NCBI RefSeq assembly: GCF_916619195.1 | Contig: NZ_CAKAKL010000001.1 | Span: 496,001-560,000, forward strand | DNA: 64,000 nt | Direction of reading: 5' to 3' | Source: Inquilinus sp. Marseille-Q2685 | GTDB lineage: Bacteria > Pseudomonadota > Alphaproteobacteria > DSM-16000 > Inquilinaceae | Shown here: positions 19,152 to 28,156 of the stretch, piece by piece | How positions within the stretch are numbered: the stretch's first letter is position 1 | How the letters are laid out: the number at the start of each line of letters is the position of its first letter | Position numbers and translations under genes: made by a program | Notes under the pieces: generated by a model | The model's database searches: none | What the model was told of the DNA's origin: nothing | What the model saw: only the letters and a program-made list of their open reading frames with translations

Positions 19152-19175
19152 GACGCCGGCAGAATCGCCGGCGTC
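19152..19175 (+). terminator. Rho-independent-type terminator after the MFS gene
   Basis: A 9-bp perfect GC-rich stem (19152-19160 with 19167-19175) with a 6-nt loop starts 20 nt after the MFS stop and is followed by TGTTT. Confidence 0.7.
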
Positions 19176-19350
19176 TGTTTCCGCCCCTCCACAGTGCCCC
19201 CCATTGCCGGCCACCACCGGACAGAATAAAATCAAATTGGATCGATCGCGGTCCTAATGAGCGTCTGAAATCGAAGCCGCCGATATCGGCCGGGATAAAA
19301 GGCCTTTCCCGTGAGGTGAGCCGGCGGCAAGCCAGAAGGGGGAAACGTCG

Positions 19351-20409
19351 ATGCGCATTTCAGCACCCGAATCCGCACTGCTGTTCGATAGCACGGACAT
19401 CCGGGACTATACCGACAACGCCTTGGCCGCCTTGCCGAACCTGATCATCGGGACCATGGCGGATGACAGCCTCACCGGCACGGCTGCCTCGGACCTGATC
19501 CTCGGGCTCGATGGCAACGACGTGATCGACGCGAGGGAAGACTTTGGCATAGATGCAGAGGCCGACATCATCCTCGCGGGACGCGGCAACGACACGATCC
19601 ATACGGGCGACAATGCAATTGTTCTCGCCGGCTCCGGCGACGATCTCGCCTGGATCACACAGTCCACCACGGTCTTGCTCGGCGATGGTAACGACACCCT
19701 GCGCGTCGAAGCCTATCGGAGTGGAGGCAACACGGTCTTTGGCGGTGCCGGAGACGATGTTATCGACACGCAAACCCACGCGGTCGTGGCGAATGACCGC
19801 CTCTATGGCGGCGACGGCAACGACACGATCAACTTCATCGGCGACAATACGCTCGTACACGGCGGGGCCGGCAACGACCTGCTGTATGCAGGTGTGGACG
19901 GGAGAGCTCCGACGGATAACGGCTGCGTCTACGGCGATGGCGGCGACGATATGATCTTCCTCGGTGGCAGCATCATAGACACTCCGAGCGGAACACATTT
20001 CGAACTCGATGGTGGGGACGGGAACGACACCATCATGTCCAACTCCAGAGGCTCGGACCAGATCACCGGCGGCGCCGGAAATGACGTGTTCGTCTTCAAT
20101 TGGATCGAAGCCAGCCGTCCGGCCGACGCGGACGTGATCACCGATTTCACGTTCAACGCGCAGGAGCAGGACAAGATCGACCTGTCCATCCTCAGTGAAT
20201 TTGCCGACTGGCGCCCTCCGATCGACGGCTTGCCCTCGAACCTCACCTTCATCGGATACGATGAATTCAGCGGCGCGGGCCGCGAAGTTCGCCTCGTTCG
20301 ATCCGGGGATGGCACCGACGTCGTGATCGATATGGGAAGCGAGGGATTGGTTTCCATCCATCTCGCTGGCGTCACGCAGGAACTGACGGCCGACGCCTTT
20401 CTGCTCTGA
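19351..20409 (+). CDS. RTX calcium-binding repeat protein (serralysin C-terminal type)
   Basis: A 352-aa protein built almost wholly of RTX nonapeptides of the GGxGxDxUx type (for example LGDGNDTLR, FGGAGDDVI, YGGDGNDTI, HGGAGNDLL, TGGAGNDVF), spread over residues ~40-250. It ends with the DVFVFNW...VITDF segment of serralysin-type C-termini and a hydrophobic tail, which together act as a type I secretion signal. No protease or lipase domain is present. It should be exported and fold on binding Ca2+. No secretion genes are nearby. Its base composition is visibly less GC-rich than its neighbours, suggesting acquisition. Confidence 0.88.
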   Translation: MRISAPESALLFDSTDIRDYTDNALAALPNLIIGTMADDSLTGTAASDLILGLDGNDVIDAREDFGIDAEADIILAGRGNDTIHTGDNAIVLAGSGDDLAWITQSTTVLLGDGNDTLRVEAYRSGGNTVFGGAGDDVIDTQTHAVVANDRLYGGDGNDTINFIGDNTLVHGGAGNDLLYAGVDGRAPTDNGCVYGDGGDDMIFLGGSIIDTPSGTHFELDGGDGNDTIMSNSRGSDQITGGAGNDVFVFNWIEASRPADADVITDFTFNAQEQDKIDLSILSEFADWRPPIDGLPSNLTFIGYDEFSGAGREVRLVRSGDGTDVVIDMGSEGLVSIHLAGVTQELTADAFLL

Positions 20410-20510
20410 CGACAACAGATCATCGCGGGCTGCTAATCCGATCGGCCGATCGGGCCACGGCCAAATCGGCTGGCTCGCAAGCCGCCTGTGTCGCTGATGA
20501 GAAGAGAGAA

Positions 20511-20586
<76 letters not shown>

Positions 20587-20641
20587 GCCGTTGGCTCCGC
20601 GGTGCGGAGGCCGTGCTTATAGGAAACCGGAGGCCGGCTGT

Positions 20642-20845
20642 CTAGCGCTGATCTTCATCCGACTGCAATGTTTCTTCGGCCTCGTCCTCGGGCTTCGCCG
20701 GGATCGTGTAAGCCTCTGAAAACCAATGGCCCAGATCGATGTCGGCGCAGCGGCGGGAGCAGAACGGACGGTACTGCTGCACCGTCGGCTTGCGGCAGAT
20801 CGGGCAGCGCCCGCGGGGCTCGGGAGTCGTCGTGGGCATGCTCAC
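20642..20845 (-). CDS. yacG: DNA gyrase inhibitor YacG
   Basis: A 67-aa zinc-finger protein. Its four ligands are C14, C17, C29 and C33 (CPICRKP...FCSRRC), followed by the family motif ADIDLGHWFSE and an acidic tail. YacG binds the GyrB subunit and inhibits DNA gyrase. It closes the conserved minus-strand block after the RNase G-like gene and before tRNA-Phe. Confidence 0.95.
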   Translation of the reverse strand: MSMPTTTPEPRGRCPICRKPTVQQYRPFCSRRCADIDLGHWFSEAYTIPAKPEDEAEETLQSDEDQR

Positions 20846-20884
20846 AGAATCGGTTCGTGAAGGCGCGGGTTCAAGCCCATAGAC

Positions 20885-21967
20885 TCAGCCGTGGACGACC
20901 TCGGCCAGGGCTTGGCCGCGCCGCTCTCGCGCCAGCTCGGCCAGGCCCAGCGGTGACAGCGATTCGCTCAGCTGCACCCGCAGCGGGTCGTCGGCCAGCG
21001 CGCCGCGGAAGGCGTTCAGCAGCGCCGCCCGGTCGCCGCCGCGGCGCATCGAGATGAAGTCGACGACCACGGTGCCGCCGATGTTGCGCAGCCGCAGCTG
21101 CCGGGCGATCTCCAGGGCCGCCTCGCGGTTGGCGCGGACATGGTCCGGCGCGCGGCCGCCATCGACGTCGATCGCGGTCAGCGCGCGCGTCGCCTCGATG
21201 GTGATGCTGCCGCCGGAGGGCAGCGGCACGGTCGGGCTCAGCAGCGAATCCAGCGCGTCGCCCAGCGGCGCGGCGCCGGCCGCGATGCGGGGCGCGAGGT
21301 CGGGCACCGCCGTGGCGGCCCAGCGCTGCAGCGGCGGCAGCAGGGCGGCGCCGTCGACCACGATCCGGGCAGCATCCGGATGGTCCAGGACCAGCCGGCG
21401 GGCGGCGCCCGGCGCCGGCTCCAGCAGCGCCGGGGCGCGGGCGGCCTCGGCGCGGTCGGCGATCGCCTCCCAGCGCCGCGCCAGCCGCGTCGCCTCGTCC
21501 AGCACCGCGTCGGTCGCCATGCCGGCGCTGGCGGCGCGCACGATCCAGCCGCCTTCGAGGCGCTGCTGCCACTCCCGCTTCGCCGCGGGTCCCAGCCGGC
21601 TCGACACCGCCACGCCGGCCGAGAACGGCAGATGGATCAGCCCGGCGCCGGGCAGCGCCACGTCGCGCGTGGCCTCCGCCCCCTTCTCCGCCCGCGGATC
21701 CGCAAGGATCTGCACGATCACCGGCGCACCGGCCCGCAGCGAGTCGGCCTCCGGCCCGCGCAGCGGCAGGAAGGCGCTGCGGCCGGTGCCGATGTCGAGG
21801 AAGGCGGCGGCGGAGACGCGGTCGACTTTCTCGACCCTGGCCAGCATCACTGCGCCCGAAAGGCTCGGCCGGGACAGGCGCTCGGCGGCGAGGTCGGCCA
21901 GGCGGCCGTCGATCACCACGCCGGCCAGCAGCACGCCGTCCGTCGCGGTGATCTCGACCGTCTTCAC
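20885..21967 (-). CDS. Ribonuclease E/G family protein, short form
   Basis: A 360-aa RNase E/G-type endonuclease starting at GTG 21967, which overlaps the maf stop. An abbreviated S1-like region is followed by the catalytic DNase I-like subdomain. The metal-binding aspartates are present in ALTAIDVDGGRA and VVVDFISMRR, with EIARQLRLRNIGG between. It is shorter than E. coli RNase G (489 aa) and lacks the CPxCxG zinc link, so oligomerisation may differ. Maf-RNase-yacG is a conserved order. Confidence 0.9.
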   Translation of the reverse strand: MKTVEITATDGVLLAGVVIDGRLADLAAERLSRPSLSGAVMLARVEKVDRVSAAAFLDIGTGRSAFLPLRGPEADSLRAGAPVIVQILADPRAEKGAEATRDVALPGAGLIHLPFSAGVAVSSRLGPAAKREWQQRLEGGWIVRAASAGMATDAVLDEATRLARRWEAIADRAEAARAPALLEPAPGAARRLVLDHPDAARIVVDGAALLPPLQRWAATAVPDLAPRIAAGAAPLGDALDSLLSPTVPLPSGGSITIEATRALTAIDVDGGRAPDHVRANREAALEIARQLRLRNIGGTVVVDFISMRRGGDRAALLNAFRGALADDPLRVQLSESLSPLGLAELARERRGQALAEVVHG

Positions 21968-22545
21968 CAGCGGAAGCCCGCGCCGCGCAGCAGCTGCGAG
22001 GTCTCGAACAGCGGCAAGCCGACGATGTTGGAATAGGAGCCTTCGATCGCCCGGATGAAGGTCGCCGCCCGGCCCTGGATGGCATAGCCGCCGGCCTTGC
22101 CGCGGCCCTCGCCCGAGGCGACATAGGCGTCGATCTCCTCCGGGGTCAGGCGCTTGAAGATAACGCTGCTCTGCACCAGCCGCAGCCGCAGGGTGCCGTC
22201 CGGCGCGATCAGGCAGACGCCGCCATGGACGCGGTGGCGCCGGCCGGACAGCAGCTCCAGGCACTGCCGCAGCTCGGCGTCGGTCTCGGCCTTGGGCAGG
22301 ATCCGCCGGCCGCAGCCGACCACGGTGTCGGCCGCCAGGACGAAGGCGCCGGGCGCCCGGGCCCGAATCACCTCGGCCTTGGCCTGGGCCAGTCGCTTGG
22401 CGTGGGGGCCTGGCAGCTCGCGCTTCAGCGGGGTCTCGTCGAGATCGGCGGGCAGGACCTGGTCCGGCACGATGCCGATCTGGCGCAACAAATCGAGACG
22501 CCTCGGCGAGGCCGAGGCGAGAACAAGCACGTCGCCAGCAATCAC
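21964..22545 (-). CDS. maf: Maf-family nucleotide pyrophosphatase
   Basis: A 193-aa Maf/YceF house-cleaning NTP pyrophosphatase. It has the N-terminal signature LVLASASPRRLDLLRQIG, the catalytic region VLAADTVV, the LSGRRHRVHGGV loop and GYAIQGRAATFIRAIEGSYSN cut by the conserved active-site residues. I placed the start at GTG 22545, because no ATG is available before the conserved strand; GTG 22530 is the alternative. It is coupled to the RNase gene by a 4-nt overlap and lies 38 nt after infA. Confidence 0.9.
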   Translation of the reverse strand: MIAGDVLVLASASPRRLDLLRQIGIVPDQVLPADLDETPLKRELPGPHAKRLAQAKAEVIRARAPGAFVLAADTVVGCGRRILPKAETDAELRQCLELLSGRRHRVHGGVCLIAPDGTLRLRLVQSSVIFKRLTPEEIDAYVASGEGRGKAGGYAIQGRAATFIRAIEGSYSNIVGLPLFETSQLLRGAGFRW

Positions 22546-22583
22546 CGGGGGCGTGCCAGTCCGGTCCGGACCGGGCACGGCTG

Positions 22584-22802
22584 TTACTTGAAGCGGAAGG
22601 TGATGCGACCCTTGGTCAGGTCGTATGGGGTCATCTCGACATTGACCCGGTCGCCCGCCAGCACCCGGATGCGGTTCTTGCGCATCTTGCCCGAGGTGTG
22701 CGCGAGAACTTCGTGGTCGTTGTCGAGCTTCACCCGGAACATCGCGTTGGGGAGCAGCTCGGTCACGGTGCCCGAGAACTCGATCAAATCTTCCTTGGCC
22801 AT
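22584..22802 (-). CDS. infA: Translation initiation factor IF-1
   Basis: A 72-aa S1/OB-fold factor of normal length. The sequence [44 protein letters not shown] and the ending KGRITFRFK are diagnostic of IF-1, which binds the ribosomal A site during initiation. ATG 22802 is fixed by the universal N-terminus. Upstream on this strand lies the broken Phd gene. Confidence 0.98.
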   Translation of the reverse strand: MAKEDLIEFSGTVTELLPNAMFRVKLDNDHEVLAHTSGKMRKNRIRVLAGDRVNVEMTPYDLTKGRITFRFK

Positions 22803-22911
22803 CCAAACTCGCCATTTTGGGAATCCGCCCAAGAAGTGGGCGACCGGACCTGCCGGGTCAAGAATTTTGTGCGGTTTCGCGCCGCGTTTCCACGATGTCT
22901 TCGCGGCTGGC

Positions 22912-23205
22912 TCAGGCCTCAGACGACAGGTCGCGCACGGGCGACAATTCCCGGAGTGGCTCGAACTCGTCCAGCGCCGCGAAGGGCCATTCTCCGAACA
23001 GGGCGGCTGGGCTGACGGCTGCAGTGGGCGCGAGATGGATGTAGTCGGCGGCAGATAGGACGATGACGGCATCCTGCCCATCCTGAGTGACGCGCTGCGG
23101 CCCGATCTCCCGGGCGCGCCGAACGACCTCACCGAATTCAGCCTCGGCGTCTTTGAATGTTCAGACCGGCAAGTTGGCCAGCGGATGAGGTTTATTCGGG
23201 AGCAT
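22912..23205 (-). pseudogene. Phd/YefM-family antitoxin gene interrupted by one nonsense codon
   Basis: Read from ATG 23205 this is [14 protein letters not shown], then a TGA (23161-23163), then [38 protein letters not shown] and a C-terminal toxin-binding tail ending at TGA 22912-22914. The frame is otherwise open for 98 codons. Phd proteins usually have tryptophan at the position of the TGA (the WTFKDAEAxFGEVV motif), so a TGG-to-TGA change is the simplest explanation. A purine-rich ribosome-binding site remains at 23209-23216. No toxin gene adjoins it. The family A repeat begins 16 bp before its start codon. Confidence 0.82.
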
Positions 23206-23220
23206 ATGTCCCCCTCTGTT

Positions 23221-23299
23221 TGTCATGCCCGGGCTTGACCCGGGCATCCAGAGAATGTCGAGACTTTCTGGATTGCCGGATCAAGCCCCGGCAATGACA
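23221..23299. repeat. Dispersed palindromic repeat, family A, copy 2
   Basis: A near-identical second copy of the element at 11730-11807, again an imperfect palindrome bounded by TGTCATG and its reverse complement. It sits between the LMW phosphatase and the broken Phd gene, in what is usually a short gap before infA. Confidence 0.85.
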
Positions 23300-23324
23300 A
23301 AAGAGGAGCGGTTGCTCAAACTCG

Positions 23325-23765
23325 TCACGCCCGCTCCTGCTCCAGGTCGCCGAAGCGCTCGCGGATGCGGGCCAGCAGCATGTCGCGGACCTGGCGGAAG
23401 GCGGCCAGCCGGGCCTCGCGGTTGCCCTCGATCGCGGTCGGGTCGAAGGTGTTCCAGAACTCCAGGTCGCAGGCGGTGGTGCGGGTCATCTCCACCGCCC
23501 GGTGCTGGGCCTCGGGCGACAGCGAGATCACCAGGTCGAAATTGTCGTCCTCGAGGTCGTCGAAGCCCTTCGGGCGGTGGCGGCTGAGGTCGATGCCGAT
23601 CTCCTTCATCACCGCCACGGCGAAGGGGTCGAGCTCGTCCGGCCGCACCCCGACGCTGTCGACGAAGATGCGCGACCCCGCCACATGCTTCAGGATCGCC
23701 TCGGCCATCGGCGAGCGGATCGCGTTCTGGGTGCAGGCGAAGAGGACGCTGGTCGGCCCCGCCAT
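23325..23765 (-). CDS. Low-molecular-weight phosphotyrosine phosphatase-like protein
   Basis: A 146-aa protein with the CX5R phosphate loop C11-TQNAI-R17 followed by S18, and the general-acid aspartate in the WNTFDPTA segment. The family covers protein tyrosine phosphatases and thioredoxin-dependent arsenate reductases. No additional redox cysteines or ars genes are nearby, so phosphatase is the safer name. It follows the UPF0262 gene by 3 nt and belongs to the conserved hisD-infA block. Confidence 0.9.
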   Translation of the reverse strand: MAGPTSVLFACTQNAIRSPMAEAILKHVAGSRIFVDSVGVRPDELDPFAVAVMKEIGIDLSRHRPKGFDDLEDDNFDLVISLSPEAQHRAVEMTRTTACDLEFWNTFDPTAIEGNREARLAAFRQVRDMLLARIRERFGDLEQERA

Positions 23766-23768
23766 CGC

Positions 23769-24260
23769 TCACCCGCGGATCTGCAGGACGCAGAGCAGCG
23801 TGAACAGCCGCCGCGCCGTCGCGTGGTCCATCGCGATCCGGTCGGCCAGCCTTTCGCCGAGCAGCACCGAGCCCTCGTCGTGCAGCCCGCGGCGGCCCAT
23901 GTCGATGGCCTCGATCCTGGAGGGCGGCGCGGTCTTGATCGCGGCGTAGTAGCTCTCGCAGACCAGGAAATAGTCCTTGATGATCCGGCGGAAGGGCTGG
24001 ATCGGCAGGGCCACCCGCTCGGGCTCGCCCTCGGTCCCGGTCGCGACCTCGAAGATCAGCCGGTTCTCCTCCATGCGCAGGCGCAGGCGGTAGGGCCCCG
24101 GCGGTCCCTCGACCAGGCGGAAGCTGTTCTGCTCGATCAGGTCGTGGATCGCGACCCGGCGCTCATGCGCCACCTCCGGCGACCGGCGAACGGCCGCACT
24201 CTCGTCGATCACGACCTCGACGAGGCGCCCCTCCTCCGCGTCGCCGGCCGCGCGGTTCAT
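23769..24260 (-). CDS. UPF0262 family protein
   Basis: A 163-aa conserved protein found next to hisD in most alphaproteobacteria and of unknown function. Recognisable stretches are VAIHDLIEQNSFRLVE, GPYRLRLRMEENRLIFEV, FRRIIKDYFLVCESYYAAI and DMGRRGLHDEGSVLL. No signal peptide or membrane segment is seen. The ATG at 24260 overlaps the hisD stop by 4 nt, showing translational coupling. Confidence 0.93.
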   Translation of the reverse strand: MNRAAGDAEEGRLVEVVIDESAAVRRSPEVAHERRVAIHDLIEQNSFRLVEGPPGPYRLRLRMEENRLIFEVATGTEGEPERVALPIQPFRRIIKDYFLVCESYYAAIKTAPPSRIEAIDMGRRGLHDEGSVLLGERLADRIAMDHATARRLFTLLCVLQIRG

Positions 24261-25555
24261 CCGGCCGCCTTCAGCCGCTGGGCGATCGACAACGCATGCG
24301 CCTCCAGCCCCTCGGCCCGGGCCAGGCGCACCGCCGCCGGGCCGACCCTGGCGAGGCCCGCGGCGTCGCAGCGCACCAGCGTGGTCCGTTTGACGAAGTC
24401 GAAGACGCTGAGGCCGCTGGCGAAGCGGGCGCTGCGCGCCGTCGGCAGCACATGGTTCGGCCCGGCGACATAGTCGCCCACCGCCTCCGGCGCGTGGCGG
24501 CCCAGGAAGATCGCGCCGGCGTGGCGGACCCGGTCGGCCAGGCGGTCCGGATCGGCGACCGCGAGCTCGAGATGCTCGGGCGCCAGCCGGTCGACCAGCG
24601 GCGCCGCGTCGTCCAGCGACCCGACCACGATCACGCCGCCCTGGTCGCGCCAGCTGGCGCCGGCGATCTCCGCCTTGGGCAGCCGGGCCAGCACGCGGTC
24701 GACCGCCACGGTCACCGCATCGGCGAAGGCCGCGTCGTCGGTGATCAGCACCGACTGGGCATGGGTGTCGTGCTCGGCCTGGGACAGGAGGTCGACCGCG
24801 ATCCATTCCGGGTCGTTGCCGGCATCGGCCACCACCAGGATCTCGGACGGGCCGGCGATCATGTCGATGCCGACGGCGCCGAAGACTTGGCGCTTGGCCT
24901 CGGCGACATAGGCGTTGCCGGGGCCGGTAATCTTGTCGACCGGGCGGATGCTGGCGGTGCCATAGGCCAGCGCCGCCACCGCCTGGGCGCCGCCAATGCG
25001 CCAGATCTCGGTCACCCCGGCCCGCTCGGCCGCGGCCAGCACCAGCGGGTTCAGCACCCCGTCCGGCGCCGGCACCGCCATGGCGATGCGGCCGACCCCC
25101 GCCACCCGGGCCGGGATCGCGTTCATCAGGACGGAGCTCGGATAGTTGGCGAGGCCGCCCGGCACATAGATCCCGACCGCGTCGATCGGCGTCCACCGGG
25201 CGCCGAGGCCGATGCCGTCCTCGTCGACATAGGACAGGGCCGGCAGTTCGGTCCGCTCGTGGAAGGATTCGATCCGGCGGGCGGCGAGGTCCAGCGCCGC
25301 CAGGGTCTCGGCATCCACCCGGGCCTTGGCGGCGGCGATCTCCTCGGCACCGATGCGCAGCGTCTCCGGCGTCAGGCGGACACGGTCGAAGCGCTCGGTG
25401 TAGTCGATCAGCGCCGCGTCGCCGCGCGCCCTGGTCTCGGCCACGATGGCGGCGACGGCGCCGGCGACATCGGCATGGGCGCCGCGGCGGGCGGAGACGA
25501 AGGCCTCGAAATCCTCGGCAAAGCCGGGCGAGCGGGCATCAAGACGCAGCGGCAT
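24257..25555 (-). CDS. hisD: Histidinol dehydrogenase
   Basis: A 432-aa zinc- and NAD-dependent enzyme for the last two steps of histidine synthesis. Diagnostic segments are the [18 protein letters not shown] substrate loop, [16 protein letters not shown] with the metal ligand region, and [20 protein letters not shown] with the zinc-binding histidine. It is full length. It overlaps hisG by 17 nt and the UPF0262 gene by 4 nt. Confidence 0.97.
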   Translation of the reverse strand: MPLRLDARSPGFAEDFEAFVSARRGAHADVAGAVAAIVAETRARGDAALIDYTERFDRVRLTPETLRIGAEEIAAAKARVDAETLAALDLAARRIESFHERTELPALSYVDEDGIGLGARWTPIDAVGIYVPGGLANYPSSVLMNAIPARVAGVGRIAMAVPAPDGVLNPLVLAAAERAGVTEIWRIGGAQAVAALAYGTASIRPVDKITGPGNAYVAEAKRQVFGAVGIDMIAGPSEILVVADAGNDPEWIAVDLLSQAEHDTHAQSVLITDDAAFADAVTVAVDRVLARLPKAEIAGASWRDQGGVIVVGSLDDAAPLVDRLAPEHLELAVADPDRLADRVRHAGAIFLGRHAPEAVGDYVAGPNHVLPTARSARFASGLSVFDFVKRTTLVRCDAAGLARVGPAAVRLARAEGLEAHALSIAQRLKAAG

Positions 25556-26207
25556 GGACGGCGTTCCGGAAACGGTCGACCCAGCCGGCGATCTCCTCCG
25601 GCCGGGTCTTGAAGGCGGCGCGGTTGACGATCAGCCGCGAGGTGACGTCGGCGATGTGCTCGATCTCTCGCAGCCCGTTCGCCTCCAGCGTTGCGCCGGA
25701 GGAGACGAGGTCGACGATGCGGCGGCACAGGCCCAGCGAAGGCGCCAGTTCCATCGCCCCGTTCAGCTTGATGCACTCGGCCTGCACCCCGCGGGCGGCG
25801 AAGTGCCGGCGGGTGACATGCGGGTATTTGGTGGCGACGCGGATATGGCTCCAGCGCCGCGGGTCGTCGGTCTCGGCCAGGTCCACCGGCTCGGCCACCG
25901 CCAGGCGGCAGGCGCCGATGCCGAGGTCGAGCGGGGCGTAGAGCTCGGGATAGTCGAACTCCATCAGCACGTCGTTCCCGGCGACGCCCAGCTGCGCCGC
26001 GCCGAAGGCGACGAAGGTGGCGACGTCGAAGGACCGCACCCGGATCAGCCGGATATGCGGATGGTTGGTGGCGAAGGACAGGCCGCGGTGCCGCGGGTCG
26101 TCGAAGGCCGGCTCCGGCTCCAGCCCGGCCTGCGCCATCAGCGGGCGCAGCTCGTCCAGGATGCGGCCCTTGGGCAGGGCGATGGTCAGGGGATCGGGTA
26201 CGGTCAT
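25539..26207 (-). CDS. hisG: ATP phosphoribosyltransferase, short form
   Basis: A 222-aa HisG, first enzyme of histidine synthesis. It begins [20 protein letters not shown] and carries the PRPP-binding loop [13 protein letters not shown] near residue ~165. The length and the absence of the C-terminal ACT-like regulatory domain make it the short form, which needs the HisZ regulatory subunit for activity; hisZ is not in this window. ATG 26207 is chosen by homology. Upstream the usual neighbours are replaced by repeat family B and pgm. Confidence 0.95.
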   Translation of the reverse strand: MTVPDPLTIALPKGRILDELRPLMAQAGLEPEPAFDDPRHRGLSFATNHPHIRLIRVRSFDVATFVAFGAAQLGVAGNDVLMEFDYPELYAPLDLGIGACRLAVAEPVDLAETDDPRRWSHIRVATKYPHVTRRHFAARGVQAECIKLNGAMELAPSLGLCRRIVDLVSSGATLEANGLREIEHIADVTSRLIVNRAAFKTRPEEIAGWVDRFRNAVHAAAS

Positions 26208-26330
26208 GGCGCCGGCTTCCGCGGGAACGGCCGGCACCATAGCCGAAAGCGGCGGCGCGAGACCAGAAGAGGCCGCGACTCGCCCATGCGCGAAGATCAG
26301 CCTCTGAGATCGGCTCCCCGTCCCCTTCCC

Positions 26331-26423
26331 CGTCATGGCGAGGAGGCGAAGCCGACGTGGCCATCCAGAGGCCGATGCGAGCGGCTCCTGGATGGCCACG
26401 CCCCTTCGGGGCTCGCCATGACG
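26331..26423. repeat. Dispersed palindromic repeat, family B, copy 1
   Basis: A ~93-bp palindromic element opening CGTCATGGCGAGG and ending CTCGCCATGACG, with an inner inverted pair GTGGCCATCCAG / CTGGATGGCCAC. It closely matches 36833-36922 in the same orientation. The two copies bracket the segment that separates hisG from DUF2948/murA. Confidence 0.85.
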
Positions 26424-26471
26424 GATCAGGATTTCGGCGCTGGTATCAAAGCCCGGAGGCGCCGCCGGCCC

Positions 26472-28124
26472 CTACCCCTGCCCCGCCGCCGCGAAGGCCC
26501 GGCCGATCAGCGCCTTGGCGTCGTCCTGGACCTGCCGCAGATGGTCCTCGCTGCGGAAGCTCTCGGCATAGATCTTGTAGACCTCCTCCGTCCCCGAGGG
26601 CCGGGCGGCGAACCAGCCGTTCGCGGTCGCCACCTTGATGCCGCCGAAGGGCTGACCGTTGCCGGGGGCCTTGGTCAGGGTCTGCGTCACCGGGTCGCCG
26701 CCCAGTTGCGTCGCCCCGAGCGCTTCTGGCGTCAGGGTCTTGAACACCTGCTTCTGCGCGCTGCTGGCCGGCGCGTCGGTGCGGGCGTACCAGGCGGTGC
26801 CCAGTTCCTGCGTCAGGCCGGTGTAGAGCTCGCTCGGGTCGCGGCCGGTGACGGCGGTGATCTCCGCCGCCAGCAGGCCGAGGATGATGCCGTCCTTGTC
26901 GGTGGTCCACACCGTGCCGTCCTTACGGAGGAACGACGCGCCGGCGCTCTCCTCCCCGCCGAAGCCGACCGACCCGTCGCTCAGCCCGTCGACGAACCAT
27001 TTGAAGCCGACCGGTACCTCCAGCAGGCGGCGGCCCAGCTTGGCGGCGACGCGATCGATCACGCTGCTGCTGACCAGGGTCTTGCCGACGGCGCTGTCGG
27101 CCCGCCAGCCCTTGCGATGCTGGAACAGATAGGCGATCGACGCCGCCAGGAAGTGGTTCGGGTTCATCAGCCCGGCGGTGCGGGTGACGATGCCGTGGCG
27201 GTCGGCGTCGGGGTCGTTGGCGAAAGCCACGTCGAACCTGTCCCGCAGCCCCAGCAGCCGGGTCATGGCGTAGGGCGAGGAGCAGTCCATGCGGATCTTG
27301 CCGTCCCAATCCGCCGTCATGAAGCGGAAGGTCGGGTCGATCAGGTCGCTGACCAAGGTCGCGGCGATGCCGGTGCGGTCGATCAGCGGCTTCCAGTAGC
27401 CCACCGCCGCGCCGCCCAGCGGGTCGATGCCGATCCTGACACCGGAGGCGCGGATCGCTTCGAGATCGACGACGCTGCTCAGGTCGCCGACATAGTGATC
27501 GATGTAGTTGTGGCGATGCGTGGTTGCGGCCTTCAGCGCCCGCGCCAGCGGCACGCGCTGCACCCCGTCCAGCCCCTTGCCGATCAGCTCGTTCGCGGTT
27601 CGCTCGATCCAGCCGGTCACCTCGGTGTCGGCCGGGCCCCCGTTCGGCGGGTTGTACTTGAAGCCGCCATCCTCCGGCGGGTTGTGCGACGGGGTGACGA
27701 CGATGCCGTCGGCCAGTCCGGAAGTGCGGCCGCGGTTGTAGGTCAGGATGGCGTGGGAGATCACCGGCGTCGGCGTGTAGCCGCCATCCCGATCGATCAT
27801 GGTCTCGACGCCGTTCGCCGCCAGCACCTCCAGCGCGCTGGCCAGCGCCGGTTCGGACAGCGCATGGCTGTCGATGCCGATGAACAGCGGCCCGTCGATC
27901 CCGGCGCGCTTGCGGTGCAGGCAGATCGCCTGGGTGATGGCGAGGATATGGTCCTCGTTGAAGCTGCCGGCGAAGGCCGAGCCGCGATGGCCGGAGGTGC
28001 CGAAGGCGACGCGCTGCGCCGGGTTCGCCGGATCGGGCTTCGTCGTGAAATACGCCGTGATCAGCCGCGGCAGATTCACGAGGTCCGACGGATCGACGGG
28101 CTTTCCTGCGAGCGGGCTGACCAT
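26472..28124 (-). CDS. pgm: Phosphoglucomutase (α-D-glucose phosphate-specific)
   Basis: A 550-aa phosphohexomutase interconverting glucose-1-phosphate and glucose-6-phosphate. The active-site phosphoserine loop is [19 protein letters not shown], the metal loop is [11 protein letters not shown], the substrate loop is [10 protein letters not shown], and the phosphate-binding loop [17 protein letters not shown] lies near the C-terminus. Full length. It is transcribed alone on the minus strand and is divergent from the TetR gene across 32 bp. Confidence 0.96.
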   Translation of the reverse strand: MVSPLAGKPVDPSDLVNLPRLITAYFTTKPDPANPAQRVAFGTSGHRGSAFAGSFNEDHILAITQAICLHRKRAGIDGPLFIGIDSHALSEPALASALEVLAANGVETMIDRDGGYTPTPVISHAILTYNRGRTSGLADGIVVTPSHNPPEDGGFKYNPPNGGPADTEVTGWIERTANELIGKGLDGVQRVPLARALKAATTHRHNYIDHYVGDLSSVVDLEAIRASGVRIGIDPLGGAAVGYWKPLIDRTGIAATLVSDLIDPTFRFMTADWDGKIRMDCSSPYAMTRLLGLRDRFDVAFANDPDADRHGIVTRTAGLMNPNHFLAASIAYLFQHRKGWRADSAVGKTLVSSSVIDRVAAKLGRRLLEVPVGFKWFVDGLSDGSVGFGGEESAGASFLRKDGTVWTTDKDGIILGLLAAEITAVTGRDPSELYTGLTQELGTAWYARTDAPASSAQKQVFKTLTPEALGATQLGGDPVTQTLTKAPGNGQPFGGIKVATANGWFAARPSGTEEVYKIYAESFRSEDHLRQVQDDAKALIGRAFAAAGQG

Positions 28125-28156
28125 CTGCGCCTCCCAATGTTCGTATCACCGGCAAA

